From assembly GCA_024226515.1 (NCBI GenBank), contig JAAELQ010000281.1:1-64000 (forward strand): DNA of 64,000 nucleotides, in the 5' to 3' direction. Below the pieces are notes generated by a model. The model had not been told where the DNA came from. It made no database searches and worked only from the letters and a program-made list of their open reading frames with translations. Of the stretch, positions 17,687 through 25,488 are shown in pieces. Position 1 is the first letter of the stretch. Every line of letters starts with the position of its first letter. Source of the DNA: a bacterium (GTDB lineage: Bacteria > Acidobacteriota > Polarisedimenticolia > Polarisedimenticolales > Polarisedimenticolaceae). A program made the translations under genes and the position numbers.

Positions 17687-18253
17687 CTACGCGGGCGGCT
17701 CGGCCGGCGGCATCGCCATCGAGCGCAGCGAGATGAACGAGCACATGACTTCCTGGCGCTCGTTCGCGGCGACCTCCGTCTCGATCATCGCGGCGTCCAG
17801 GTCACCCGCGGCCTCGATGAAGAGCTCGAGTGTGACGCCCATGTCCTTGTGGACCTCGACCGGGTCGCGCCCCTTGTACTCGGCCTGGCCGCCTGTTCCG
17901 ATCGTGAGAAACGTCGTGACGTTCTCGATGAAAGGGTCGCGATCCACGCCCCCGAACAGCGGCTCGAGCTTCGGGTTCGCGAGATGGCGATCGAGCAAGG
18001 CGGTCGCGATCGTCCGAATGCCCTCGGCGCCTCCCAGGCGGTCGTGCAGCGTCTGCTCGGCCTGGCGCTGGGCGATGGCCTCGGTGGCGCCGGAGCACCA
18101 CTCCTCGAGCTCCGCGAGCTGCTCCGCGGGTGACTTCTCCGCGATCGGCTCGCCGCCGGCGTCGGTCGCCACGTCCGGGTCCGGCTGCGAAGAGCACCCG
18201 AACGAGCCGGCGACGGCCAGCAAGAGCAAGAGCACGGTTCCACGGAAGATCAT
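17687..18253 (-). CDS. Lipoprotein with a group I truncated haemoglobin domain
   Basis: This 188-residue protein begins with a lipoprotein signal whose lipidated Cys is residue 20 (AVAGSFGCSS). A 45-residue Pro/Glu-rich linker leads to a truncated haemoglobin domain from about residue 69 (LHDRLGGAEGIRTIATALL). The proximal haem ligand should be H135 in PVEVHKDMGV. The stretch GGQAEYKGRD matches the typical GG..Y.GR turn. Group I members bind O2 or NO and are normally cytosolic. A membrane-anchored form outside the cytoplasm is uncommon and may act in NO or O2 handling at the envelope. The ATG at 18253 has GGGGGTAACCG upstream. Confidence 0.88.
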   Translation of the reverse strand: MIFRGTVLLLLLAVAGSFGCSSQPDPDVATDAGGEPIAEKSPAEQLAELEEWCSGATEAIAQRQAEQTLHDRLGGAEGIRTIATALLDRHLANPKLEPLFGGVDRDPFIENVTTFLTIGTGGQAEYKGRDPVEVHKDMGVTLELFIEAAGDLDAAMIETEVAANERQEVMCSFISLRSMAMPPAEPPA

Positions 18254-18346
18254 CGGTTACCCCCAGGTCGGTTCCGGGCGACAGGCCCGCCCGAAGTGCG
18301 GGCAGGTTAGGCAGATCCGCGATCGAGGTCAAACTCCCGCGCGACG

Positions 18347-19129
18347 TCAGGCGCCCGGGCTCCAGATCCGCTCCAAGGCCTCGGCCGCTCGCATCGGCAA
18401 CCGATGCTCGACGAGGTCGGACAGCTCCGTGCGTGCCGGGTTGATCTCGACCGTGGGGATCCCGCAGGCCCTCGCGCTCATGACCGGCCCCGAGATGTAC
18501 GGGAACAGCGCCGACGTGCCGACGACCAGAACCAGGTCCCGGCGCTCCAGCGCGATGCCGAGCCTCGCGACGGCTTCGTCCGGCAGCATCTCACCGAACA
18601 GGACGACCCGCGGTCGGATCAGTCCGTCGCACGTCGCGCAGCGCGGGGGCAGGGGAACCTCGCCCTCGTAACCGGCGAGCAGCTCCTGCGCCGTGGACCG
18701 TTCGCGGCAGGCCGTGCACTCCAGCTCGCCGGCGTTGCCGTGGATCTCGACGACGTTCTTGCTGCCGGCGTCGAGATGGAAACCGTCGACGTTCTGCGTC
18801 ACGACCCAGGTCTCCGGCCTGGCCCGCTCGATCTCGGCCATGACCTCGTGGCCGCGATTGAAGCGCCCGCCGGCGACCGCCGAACCGATCTGCCACAGGT
18901 ACTTCCAGGTCAGCTCGGGCCGCGTGGCGAGCATCGGTCCGCTCAGGGCCTCCTCGATCGGCATGCCCTCGTCGGTGTCGGCGTCCGCGTACAGCCCCCC
19001 GATCCCGCGGTAGGTCGGCAGCCCCGAGTCCGCCGAGAGCCCGGCGCCCGTGATGAACAGCGCTCGCTCGGCTGCCGACAGCAATCGAGCCACCGCGGAC
19101 AGCGTCGTGCTCTGTTCGTCTCCGGTCAT
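18347..19129 (-). CDS. Sir2-family NAD-dependent protein deacylase
   Basis: This 260-residue sirtuin has all core motifs: GAGLSADSGLPTYRG at 28-42 for NAD binding, TQNVDGFH at 111-118, the catalytic His at 130 (VEIHGNAG), and a structural zinc site with cysteines at 138, 141, 164 and 167. It removes acyl groups from lysines using NAD+ in the cytoplasm. The length and the two CxxC pairs fit the bacterial CobB/SIR2 type. It stands alone on the minus strand between a haemoglobin lipoprotein gene and a SnoaL-like gene 22 bases upstream. Confidence 0.95.
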   Translation of the reverse strand: MTGDEQSTTLSAVARLLSAAERALFITGAGLSADSGLPTYRGIGGLYADADTDEGMPIEEALSGPMLATRPELTWKYLWQIGSAVAGGRFNRGHEVMAEIERARPETWVVTQNVDGFHLDAGSKNVVEIHGNAGELECTACRERSTAQELLAGYEGEVPLPPRCATCDGLIRPRVVLFGEMLPDEAVARLGIALERRDLVLVVGTSALFPYISGPVMSARACGIPTVEINPARTELSDLVEHRLPMRAAEALERIWSPGA

Positions 19130-19151
19130 CGCTCTCGGGGCAGCGCTGCCT

Positions 19152-19547
19152 CTAGTGCGGCCAGAACGCGTTGTTCTCGGCCTGGTCGATCGGGACGACG
19201 AGGCCGGAGGTGATGCGCCCGTCGCAGGCCTCGAGGCGCAGCAGCACCGTGGTGTCGAGCGTCTTGCCCTTGCGTGCGGCGTGCATGCGGTACTCGATGA
19301 TCGCGCCCTCGTCGTTGACGAACACCCGCGTCAGATCGAGCTGCAGCGTGTCGGCGGCCTCGCCGACGCCGGCCATGTACTCCAGCACGCGGTCCGGGCC
19401 GACGTAGAGCCCGGACAGCGAGTGGGTTCCGCTGACCTTCCAGACCACTTCTTCGGTCAGCAGCTCGGCGAGGGTGTCCGCGTCGCCCTCCGCGACGGCG
19501 GACCAGAGGCGTTCGGCGAGCTCGACGTCGGGATGTGCTGGCGACAT
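19152..19547 (-). CDS. SnoaL-like / NTF2-fold small protein
   Basis: This 131-residue protein fits the SnoaL-like (NTF2 superfamily) pattern. It begins with helices (LAERLWSAVAEGDADTLAELL), then TEEVVWKVSGTHSLSGLYVG, and ends in strands with VLLRLEACDGRI. Members can be isomerases, hydrolases or binding proteins, and the fold alone does not give the reaction. There is no signal peptide. The ATG at 19547 has GGAG upstream. It lies 22 bases before the sirtuin gene and may be co-transcribed with it. Confidence 0.82.
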   Translation of the reverse strand: MSPAHPDVELAERLWSAVAEGDADTLAELLTEEVVWKVSGTHSLSGLYVGPDRVLEYMAGVGEAADTLQLDLTRVFVNDEGAIIEYRMHAARKGKTLDTTVLLRLEACDGRITSGLVVPIDQAENNAFWPH

Positions 19548-19652
19548 GGCGGGGCTCCAGGCACCCAGAATAGTCCGAGTCGCCGAGTCCGGTCAATCGG
19601 TTCCTGCCGGGCCGCGCGCGAGCCCGGGACCCATGTCCGCCTCGGCGTCAGC

Positions 19653-21359
19653 TCATGGGACGCAGGTGACCACCAGTTCGTACGAGCCGCTGGCGGAGCC
19701 GAAGCCGGTGACGTACACGTGGTAGATCTCGTCGACCACGCTCGGGAACGTCACGCGCGATCGAAGACCCGGGCATGCGTCGTCGTTCCCGGTCAAACAT
19801 GTCGAGAACGTGCTGCATTCACCGGTCACGACACCGATCTTCGTGTCGTAGTTCGTACCGGCGCCGCAGGTTTCCAGCGTGATCGTGTCGCCCGTTCCCA
19901 CGAACGTGTGCCAGCGTCCACCGGCCGAGTTCAGCGACGTGCCGCAGAACGCGAGATCGGCGCTCGGGGGCTCTCCCACCGTGCTTCCGTTCACGACGTC
20001 ACCGCACGCCAGCTCGGCCGCATCGTCGCAACCCGGGTACGGTGCGAGGCAATCTTTGACGAGCACCGTACCGTTGGCTTCGCTTGCGCCCTGATAGCCG
20101 TCGACCTGCAGCAGGTACTGCTCGCCCGGAGTCACCGGGAGGTCGTTCAGGAACGGCGAGGAGCCCGGGCCGCTGTCGTCGTTCGCCCCGATCTCGGTGT
20201 ACGAGAAGAAATCGCTGCAGTCGTCGGTCGACCAGACGGCGGCCTGAAGATCCGCATCCAGGGCCGAGACATCGACGCAGCCGCTGGCGGGCGGGGTGAA
20301 CCGGAACCAGACAGAATTGTCGACGACGGGTTCGGCGCCGATGTTGCACCACCCGTTGACCGCGTTGCAGGTGGCTCCGGCGCCGGTTCCGGGACCTGGA
20401 TCGACCTCGTTGGGCTCGACCGTCGCGCCGAGATTCGAGAACGGCAGCGGGACACCGAGCTCGAGGCAATCGGCGTCGCACGCGTCGTCGTACACTCCGT
20501 CGGCGGTGCAGCAGGCGAGTGGCTCGTACTCCGTGTAAGCGTCGAGGGTCGTGATCCCCAGCGCCGCGCCGTCAAAGCGCACCGCAACCGGTGAGATGTC
20601 GTCATACACGTTACCTTCGGCCAGGATCGCGGGTCCGCCGCCGTCGAAGATCAGCGCGGTCGGGTGGGTCGAATACGAGAGCGAATCGGGCTCAAGACCG
20701 TGAAGCGCGTCGACGTTGGCGACGCCGTCGGATGCCGTGTCGCCGAGCGGAGAGATCTCGCCGGTGGCGCTGTCGCAGCGGTAGGTGTTGCCGGGGTGGA
20801 GAATCACGAAGCTCCCACCGTCGAAGAAGAACTCCGTGCGATCGGTAGAGAAGCCGAAGTCGCCGTCGCAGAAGCGCGTCACGGCACCCAGAGTGCGGAG
20901 CTTCGCGGCACAATCGGCGAACTCGGCGACCTCCGTGATCGCGGCCGGAGGCGTCGCCTCGTCGACAGCCGGTAACGACGGCAAGTCGAATGAGTAGAGT
21001 CTGTTCTCGTGGAGGATCGTCGGTCCACCGCCCAGAAGGACCAGCGTGTTCGGTGTCACCGAGAAGTACACCCGGAGCATGTCTCCATCGATCGGCTCCG
21101 CATGGACCGCATCGACACGGCTCGTCGTCGGCAGCAGCCCGCCCAGCAGGCGGACGATCTGGGTGCCGGGGCCGGAAGTGTCTACGACGTAGAGTTCCTG
21201 CGGGCGCATGATCAGGGGGCCGTCGCTGTCGACGACCGTGGTGTTCGAGCCGGGTGAGACGATCGGCACGCCCTCGGCGAGCGTCGGTTGACCGACGGCG
21301 CCGGCGAGGCAGAGGATCGTCACGGCGATCGACAACGAGCTGGAGTTCTTGATGGACAT
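19653..21359 (-). CDS. Exported Cys-rich protein with four N-terminal 'GGGPxIL' repeats and two PPC-like domains
   Basis: This 568-residue protein has a signal peptide (about 1-29). Residues 43-60, 107-124, 178-195 and 237-254 each carry a version of a motif like LLGGGPTILHENRLYSFD, so the first half is a four-fold repeat of about 65 residues. The second half has two Cys-rich beta-sandwich domains resembling bacterial pre-peptidase C-terminal (PPC-like) domains, with strings VWFRFTPPASGC and GRWHTFVGTGDTITLETC. There is no enzyme domain. It is probably a surface or secreted binding protein. The ATG at 21357-21359 has AAGGAG eight bases upstream and a good sigma-70 promoter at 21413-21441. Confidence 0.82.
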   Translation of the reverse strand: MSIKNSSSLSIAVTILCLAGAVGQPTLAEGVPIVSPGSNTTVVDSDGPLIMRPQELYVVDTSGPGTQIVRLLGGLLPTTSRVDAVHAEPIDGDMLRVYFSVTPNTLVLLGGGPTILHENRLYSFDLPSLPAVDEATPPAAITEVAEFADCAAKLRTLGAVTRFCDGDFGFSTDRTEFFFDGGSFVILHPGNTYRCDSATGEISPLGDTASDGVANVDALHGLEPDSLSYSTHPTALIFDGGGPAILAEGNVYDDISPVAVRFDGAALGITTLDAYTEYEPLACCTADGVYDDACDADCLELGVPLPFSNLGATVEPNEVDPGPGTGAGATCNAVNGWCNIGAEPVVDNSVWFRFTPPASGCVDVSALDADLQAAVWSTDDCSDFFSYTEIGANDDSGPGSSPFLNDLPVTPGEQYLLQVDGYQGASEANGTVLVKDCLAPYPGCDDAAELACGDVVNGSTVGEPPSADLAFCGTSLNSAGGRWHTFVGTGDTITLETCGAGTNYDTKIGVVTGECSTFSTCLTGNDDACPGLRSRVTFPSVVDEIYHVYVTGFGSASGSYELVVTCVP

Positions 21360-21714
21360 GTTGTGCTCCTTCCGGCGCGCTGCGCAGGTCGCAGGCTGAC
21401 GGCAACTGGAATCTTATACGGGAATCTGCTCCGCGCGCCAAGCGGAGGTCGGCCGGATTGCGACGATCCCGCGTCCGAACTGCCACAGCCGTGTCCCGCC
21501 GCCCACACCCGAAACGACCCAGGTTGATGTGATTCGACCCCTTCGTTTTGGGTAACTCGTTGACTGTAAACGACTTGAGGCTTCCTGGGCCGGGTCGGCA
21601 CGGCGTTCGCTGTAGGAGGGGGTGCGCCGCGTCGCAGGACGACGGCGTCGGGTCGAGCCGGACCCGATCCCCGAGCACCTCGTTCCGCCGGCCGGGACGC
21701 AGAGGAGACAGATC
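21360..21714. other. Divergent intergenic region (355 bases)
   Basis: This gap separates the divergent genes starting at 21359 and 21715. It contains a strong minus-strand promoter at 21413-21441 and the ribosome-binding sites of both genes. TTGACT near 21560 on the plus strand could be a -35 for the TPR gene, but no good -10 follows. I see no small open frame with coding character. Confidence 0.6.
21413..21441 (-). promoter_or_regulatory. Sigma-70 promoter for the 568-residue exported protein
   Basis: On the minus strand, TTGGCG (21441-21436) and TATAAG (21418-21413) are separated by exactly 17 bases. The start codon lies about 54 bases downstream with AAGGAG before it. This is the clearest housekeeping-type promoter in the window. 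Confidence 0.6.
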
Positions 21715-22761
21715 ATGACTCGATCCCAGAACGATAAGAGCGACACGAAGCTGTTGATCGCCGTGGCCGGCGTCGTTGCAACCGGAGCGATCGGTATCGC
21801 CCTGCTGGCGGCCTACTCGGTCGACGAGCCCACGAAGACGACCGCGCGCAACGAGACCCGTCTGCGCAGCGTCGCGACGCAGAGCGTCGAGCCGGTCATG
21901 CCAGCGATGGCGGCCGACGAGACGACCGCCGCGCCCGACGCCTTCGAGTTGGCCTCGCTGGTGAAGGACAGCGGCTCCACCGTCGGCCCCGAGATCGTCG
22001 GCGTAGAAGATAACGAGATCGAGATCGTCGTCGACCCCGACGCGAACTTCATCAAGGTCGGCACCGAGGCGTACCAGGCGCGTGACTTCGCCACCGCCGC
22101 GGCGTACTTCACCGCCGAGGTCGAGGCGCACCCGGGCCGCCCGTGGACGCAGTACATGCTCGGCCTGTCGACGTGGAAGAACGACGACCTCTCCCGCGCC
22201 TCCGCCGCCCTGACCGAGGCGACGACGCTGGACCCCGACATGCTGCGCGGGTGGATCAACCTGTCGCGCGTGCAGAACGAGCGCGGCGAGTTCGACGCGG
22301 CGCTGGTCGCGGCGCAGGCCGCGCTGACGGTCGATCCCGCCGACGCCACGGCCCGCTTCCAGGAAGCGCGCAGCCTGCGCAACCTGGGCCGCGTGGACGA
22401 GGCCCTCGTCTCGCTGGAGGCCGGCATCGCCGCTGACGGCGAGAACGCCTACGCGCACAACCTGCTCGGCCTGATCCGCATCGAACAGGGGAACCCCGGT
22501 GACGCCGTCGAGCCGCTGCGTCGCGCGATCGAGCTCGAGCCCGAGGTGGCGTACATGCACAACAACCTCGGCATGGCGCTCGAGCTGAGCGACGACCGCG
22601 AGCAGGCCGTGCAGTCCTACGCCCGCGCCTCCGAGATCGCCCCGGACCACGCCAAGGCGGCGAGCAACCTCGCGCGGCTGCAGCCGACGATCGAGGTCGA
22701 GGTCGCCGGCGAGATCGAGGCCGTCGAGTCGGAAGGCACCGACGTGGCCGACGCCTCGTGA
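21715..22761 (+). CDS. Membrane-anchored TPR-repeat protein
   Basis: This 348-residue protein has one N-terminal membrane span (about 13-33), a polar linker of about 70 residues, and five to six TPR units from about residue 105 (for example AYAHNLLGLIRIEQGNPGDA and AYMHNNLGMALELSDDREQA). It ends with an acidic Val/Glu-rich tail (VEVEVAGEIEAVESEG). The TPR part should lie outside the cytoplasm if the anchor is in the usual orientation. The ATG at 21715 is chosen for the site AGAGGAGA just upstream. It ends four bases before the stop of the convergent amidohydrolase gene. Confidence 0.87.
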   Translation: MTRSQNDKSDTKLLIAVAGVVATGAIGIALLAAYSVDEPTKTTARNETRLRSVATQSVEPVMPAMAADETTAAPDAFELASLVKDSGSTVGPEIVGVEDNEIEIVVDPDANFIKVGTEAYQARDFATAAAYFTAEVEAHPGRPWTQYMLGLSTWKNDDLSRASAALTEATTLDPDMLRGWINLSRVQNERGEFDAALVAAQAALTVDPADATARFQEARSLRNLGRVDEALVSLEAGIAADGENAYAHNLLGLIRIEQGNPGDAVEPLRRAIELEPEVAYMHNNLGMALELSDDREQAVQSYARASEIAPDHAKAASNLARLQPTIEVEVAGEIEAVESEGTDVADAS

Positions 22762-22764
22762 GCT

Positions 22765-25488
22765 TCAGTCGGACGCCGCCCCGCCCACCCCGGGCCGGGC
22801 GGCGTACTTGCGGTACAGACGGTCGTGACGGTTCTCCTTCGGGTCGACCTCGCGGCCGTCGACGAACACGCGCTCGATGTCGGTGCGGATCTCCAGCGGG
22901 TCGCCGTCGGTGACGATCAGGCTGGCCGATTTCCCGACCTCGATCGAGCCCAGCACGTGATCGAAGCCGAGGATGCGCGCGGGGTACAGCGTGACCGCGC
23001 GCAGCGCCTCGTCGCGCGGCAGGCCGAATGCCGCCGCCATCGCCGCCTGGTAGGGCAACGTGCGCGTCATCGGCGCGCCGAAGCGGCTTCCCGAGGACGC
23101 GATGCAGAACGTGACTCCCGCCTCGTGCAGCTTGGACGCGACGGTGAACGGCGTGTCGTACGGCTCGTCCTCGCGGGCGGGAAGCGCCAGCACCGAGGTC
23201 AGGATCACCGGGATCTGCTTGTCGCGCAGCGTGTCCGCGATGCGCCACAGGTCGCGGGCCCCGGCGAGGACGATGCGGATCTCCTGCTCGTCCGACCATT
23301 CGATCGCGCTCTCGAGCTGGCGGATCTCGCTCGCGTGGACGATCACCGGCAGCGTACCGTCGAGCACCGGAAGCATGGCCTCGAGTCCGGGGTCGTGGTC
23401 CGGCGCCGCCCGGCCGTCGGCGGCCGCTCCTCGCGCCTTGGCGTAGGCCCGCGCGTCGTCGAACAGCTCGGTCAGCTTGCGCAGTCGCTCCTCGCGCTGC
23501 TTCTTCTGATCTTCCTCCGACGGTCCGCCCCCGCGCGGGCGGCGCACGTCGAACGACGGCCAGCGCACGTGTAGCGCCAGCGGCCCGCCGGCGCGCAGGT
23601 CCTCCCAGGTCCAACCCTCGAGGCGAATCAGCGTCGACGTGCCGCTGACCAGACCGCCGCCCGGAACGGTCGCCACGTGCGTCAACCCGTTGGCGCGCGT
23701 GACGGGGATCAGCTCGGAGTCGGGGTTGACCGCGATCGCCGTGTTGACGTTGGGGTTGACGTCCCCCGTCTCGTTCGTGTCGACGCTGCCGGCGACCGAG
23801 CCGATCTCGGTCAGGCCGACGGCGGTGTTGACGTCGATCAGGCCGGGGTAGACGTGCTTACCCGCGGCATCGACCACGCGCGCGTCGGTGAGCGGGGCGA
23901 GTCGCGCCCCGACGGCGACGATCTTCCCGCGCTCGAACGAGACGGTGCCGTCGGCGATCGTCTCGCCGGACCCGGTGTGGACCGTCGCGTTCACGATCGA
24001 GACGCGGCCCTCGTTCTCCGTCGGGCGATCGAGATACTCCACGCGCGGCGGCGCGTACGGCTCGCGCGTCTCCGCGGCCGGCTCCTCCGCTGCGGCCTCG
24101 TCGTCGGCACCCTCTTCCTTCTTCTCTCCGGATGCCTCGTCCGGCTTCTTGCGTCCGCTCTTGACGGCCGCGATCAGCTCGGCCCGCTCGCGCTCGACGT
24201 CGGCCCTGCCGGCGAGATCCCGTTCGCGATCGAACTCCTGCCGCCCCTCGACCCAGGTCTGCTCGACGATCGTGTAGACGCTGAGCGGGTCGCCGGACCA
24301 CACGACGAAGTCGGCGTCCTTGCCGTTCTCGAGCGATCCCGTGCGCTCGTCGATGCCGAGCTGTACGGCGGCGTTGAGCGTGACGAAGGCCAGCGCATCT
24401 TCCTCGCCGACCCCGCCCCACTTGACCGCCTTGGCCGCCTCGAGATTCATGCGCCGCGCCAGCTCGGATGAGTCGGAGTTGAACGTGACCGAAACGCCGC
24501 GCTCGTGCATCAACGCGCCGTTGTGCGGGATCGCGTCGTACGCCTCGAGCTTGTAGGCCCACCAGTCGCTGAACGTCGACGCGCCCGCGCCGTGCTGCGC
24601 CAGCTCGTCGGCGACCTTGTAGCCCTCGAGCACATGCTGGAACGTCCCGATCGTGACGCCGAACTCCTCGGCCACGCGCAGCAACGCGAGGATCTCGTCC
24701 TGACGGTACGAGTGACTGTGGATCGCGCGCTCGCCGGCGAGGATCTCGTCGATCGCCTCGAGCTGTAAGTCACGGCGCGGCGGCTCGCGCCGCGTCTGTT
24801 GCCTGGCGGAGAGCGCCTCGTACTCGTCCCACTCGCGCCGGTAGTCGCGGGCCGCGAGGAAGCGCTCGCGAATCGACTCCATCACGCCCATGCGCGTCGC
24901 CGGGTAACGCTGGGGCACGCCGGGGCGCCTGAAGTTCGAGCGCTTGGGGTTCTCACCCAGCGCGAACTTGATCCCGGGCCTGGCCTCGGGTATCGGCAGC
25001 TCGTCGACGCCCGCGTTCCACCTGAGCTTGATCACCGCGTCCTGCCCGCCGATCGAGTTCGCCGAGCCGTGCAGCAGGTGCGCCGCCGTCAGGCCGCCCG
25101 CGAGCTGGCGGTAGATGTTGATCGAGCGCGCGTCGATCACGTCGCCGATGCGTACCTCGGCCGTGACGTTGTTCGAGCCCTCGTTGACGCCGCCGCGAAT
25201 CGCGGTGTGGCTGTGGCAGTCGATCAGGCCGGGCGTGACGTGCTTGCCCTCTCCGTCGATGATGAACGCATCGCCCGGCGCGCGCAGTCCACGACCGACC
25301 TCGGCGATCTTGCCGTTTCTGACGATCAGGTCGGCGTTGTCGAGCTTGCCGTCGGGACCCTGTGTCCAGATCGTCGCGCCCTGCACCATGACCGTTCCCG
25401 GCGGCTCACCGTCGGCGGCCCCGATCGCACCCGCGACCAGGGAGGCACAGAGCAGAGCCGCGCCGTAGCGGATGTCCGCCCGTTTCAT
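22765..25488 (-). CDS. Exported tandem amidohydrolase (two domains, second lacking metal ligands)
   Basis: This 907-residue protein has a signal peptide (about 1-24) and two amidohydrolase-type halves. The first half keeps the metal motif HSH at 92-94 (GLIDCHSHT) and later HSHS and HNGA elements. A charged linker rich in Lys and Glu (about 445-490) follows. The second half repeats the family layout, but its entry motif reads GLIDVNTAVG, so the HxH pair is absent. Amidohydrolases of the imidazolonepropionase/dihydroorotase superfamily cleave amide or ester bonds with bound zinc. The second half may be regulatory or use another site. Its ATG overlaps the stop of the upstream amidohydrolase gene as ATGA. 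Confidence 0.88.
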   Translation of the reverse strand: MKRADIRYGAALLCASLVAGAIGAADGEPPGTVMVQGATIWTQGPDGKLDNADLIVRNGKIAEVGRGLRAPGDAFIIDGEGKHVTPGLIDCHSHTAIRGGVNEGSNNVTAEVRIGDVIDARSINIYRQLAGGLTAAHLLHGSANSIGGQDAVIKLRWNAGVDELPIPEARPGIKFALGENPKRSNFRRPGVPQRYPATRMGVMESIRERFLAARDYRREWDEYEALSARQQTRREPPRRDLQLEAIDEILAGERAIHSHSYRQDEILALLRVAEEFGVTIGTFQHVLEGYKVADELAQHGAGASTFSDWWAYKLEAYDAIPHNGALMHERGVSVTFNSDSSELARRMNLEAAKAVKWGGVGEEDALAFVTLNAAVQLGIDERTGSLENGKDADFVVWSGDPLSVYTIVEQTWVEGRQEFDRERDLAGRADVERERAELIAAVKSGRKKPDEASGEKKEEGADDEAAAEEPAAETREPYAPPRVEYLDRPTENEGRVSIVNATVHTGSGETIADGTVSFERGKIVAVGARLAPLTDARVVDAAGKHVYPGLIDVNTAVGLTEIGSVAGSVDTNETGDVNPNVNTAIAVNPDSELIPVTRANGLTHVATVPGGGLVSGTSTLIRLEGWTWEDLRAGGPLALHVRWPSFDVRRPRGGGPSEEDQKKQREERLRKLTELFDDARAYAKARGAAADGRAAPDHDPGLEAMLPVLDGTLPVIVHASEIRQLESAIEWSDEQEIRIVLAGARDLWRIADTLRDKQIPVILTSVLALPAREDEPYDTPFTVASKLHEAGVTFCIASSGSRFGAPMTRTLPYQAAMAAAFGLPRDEALRAVTLYPARILGFDHVLGSIEVGKSASLIVTDGDPLEIRTDIERVFVDGREVDPKENRHDRLYRKYAARPGVGGAASD

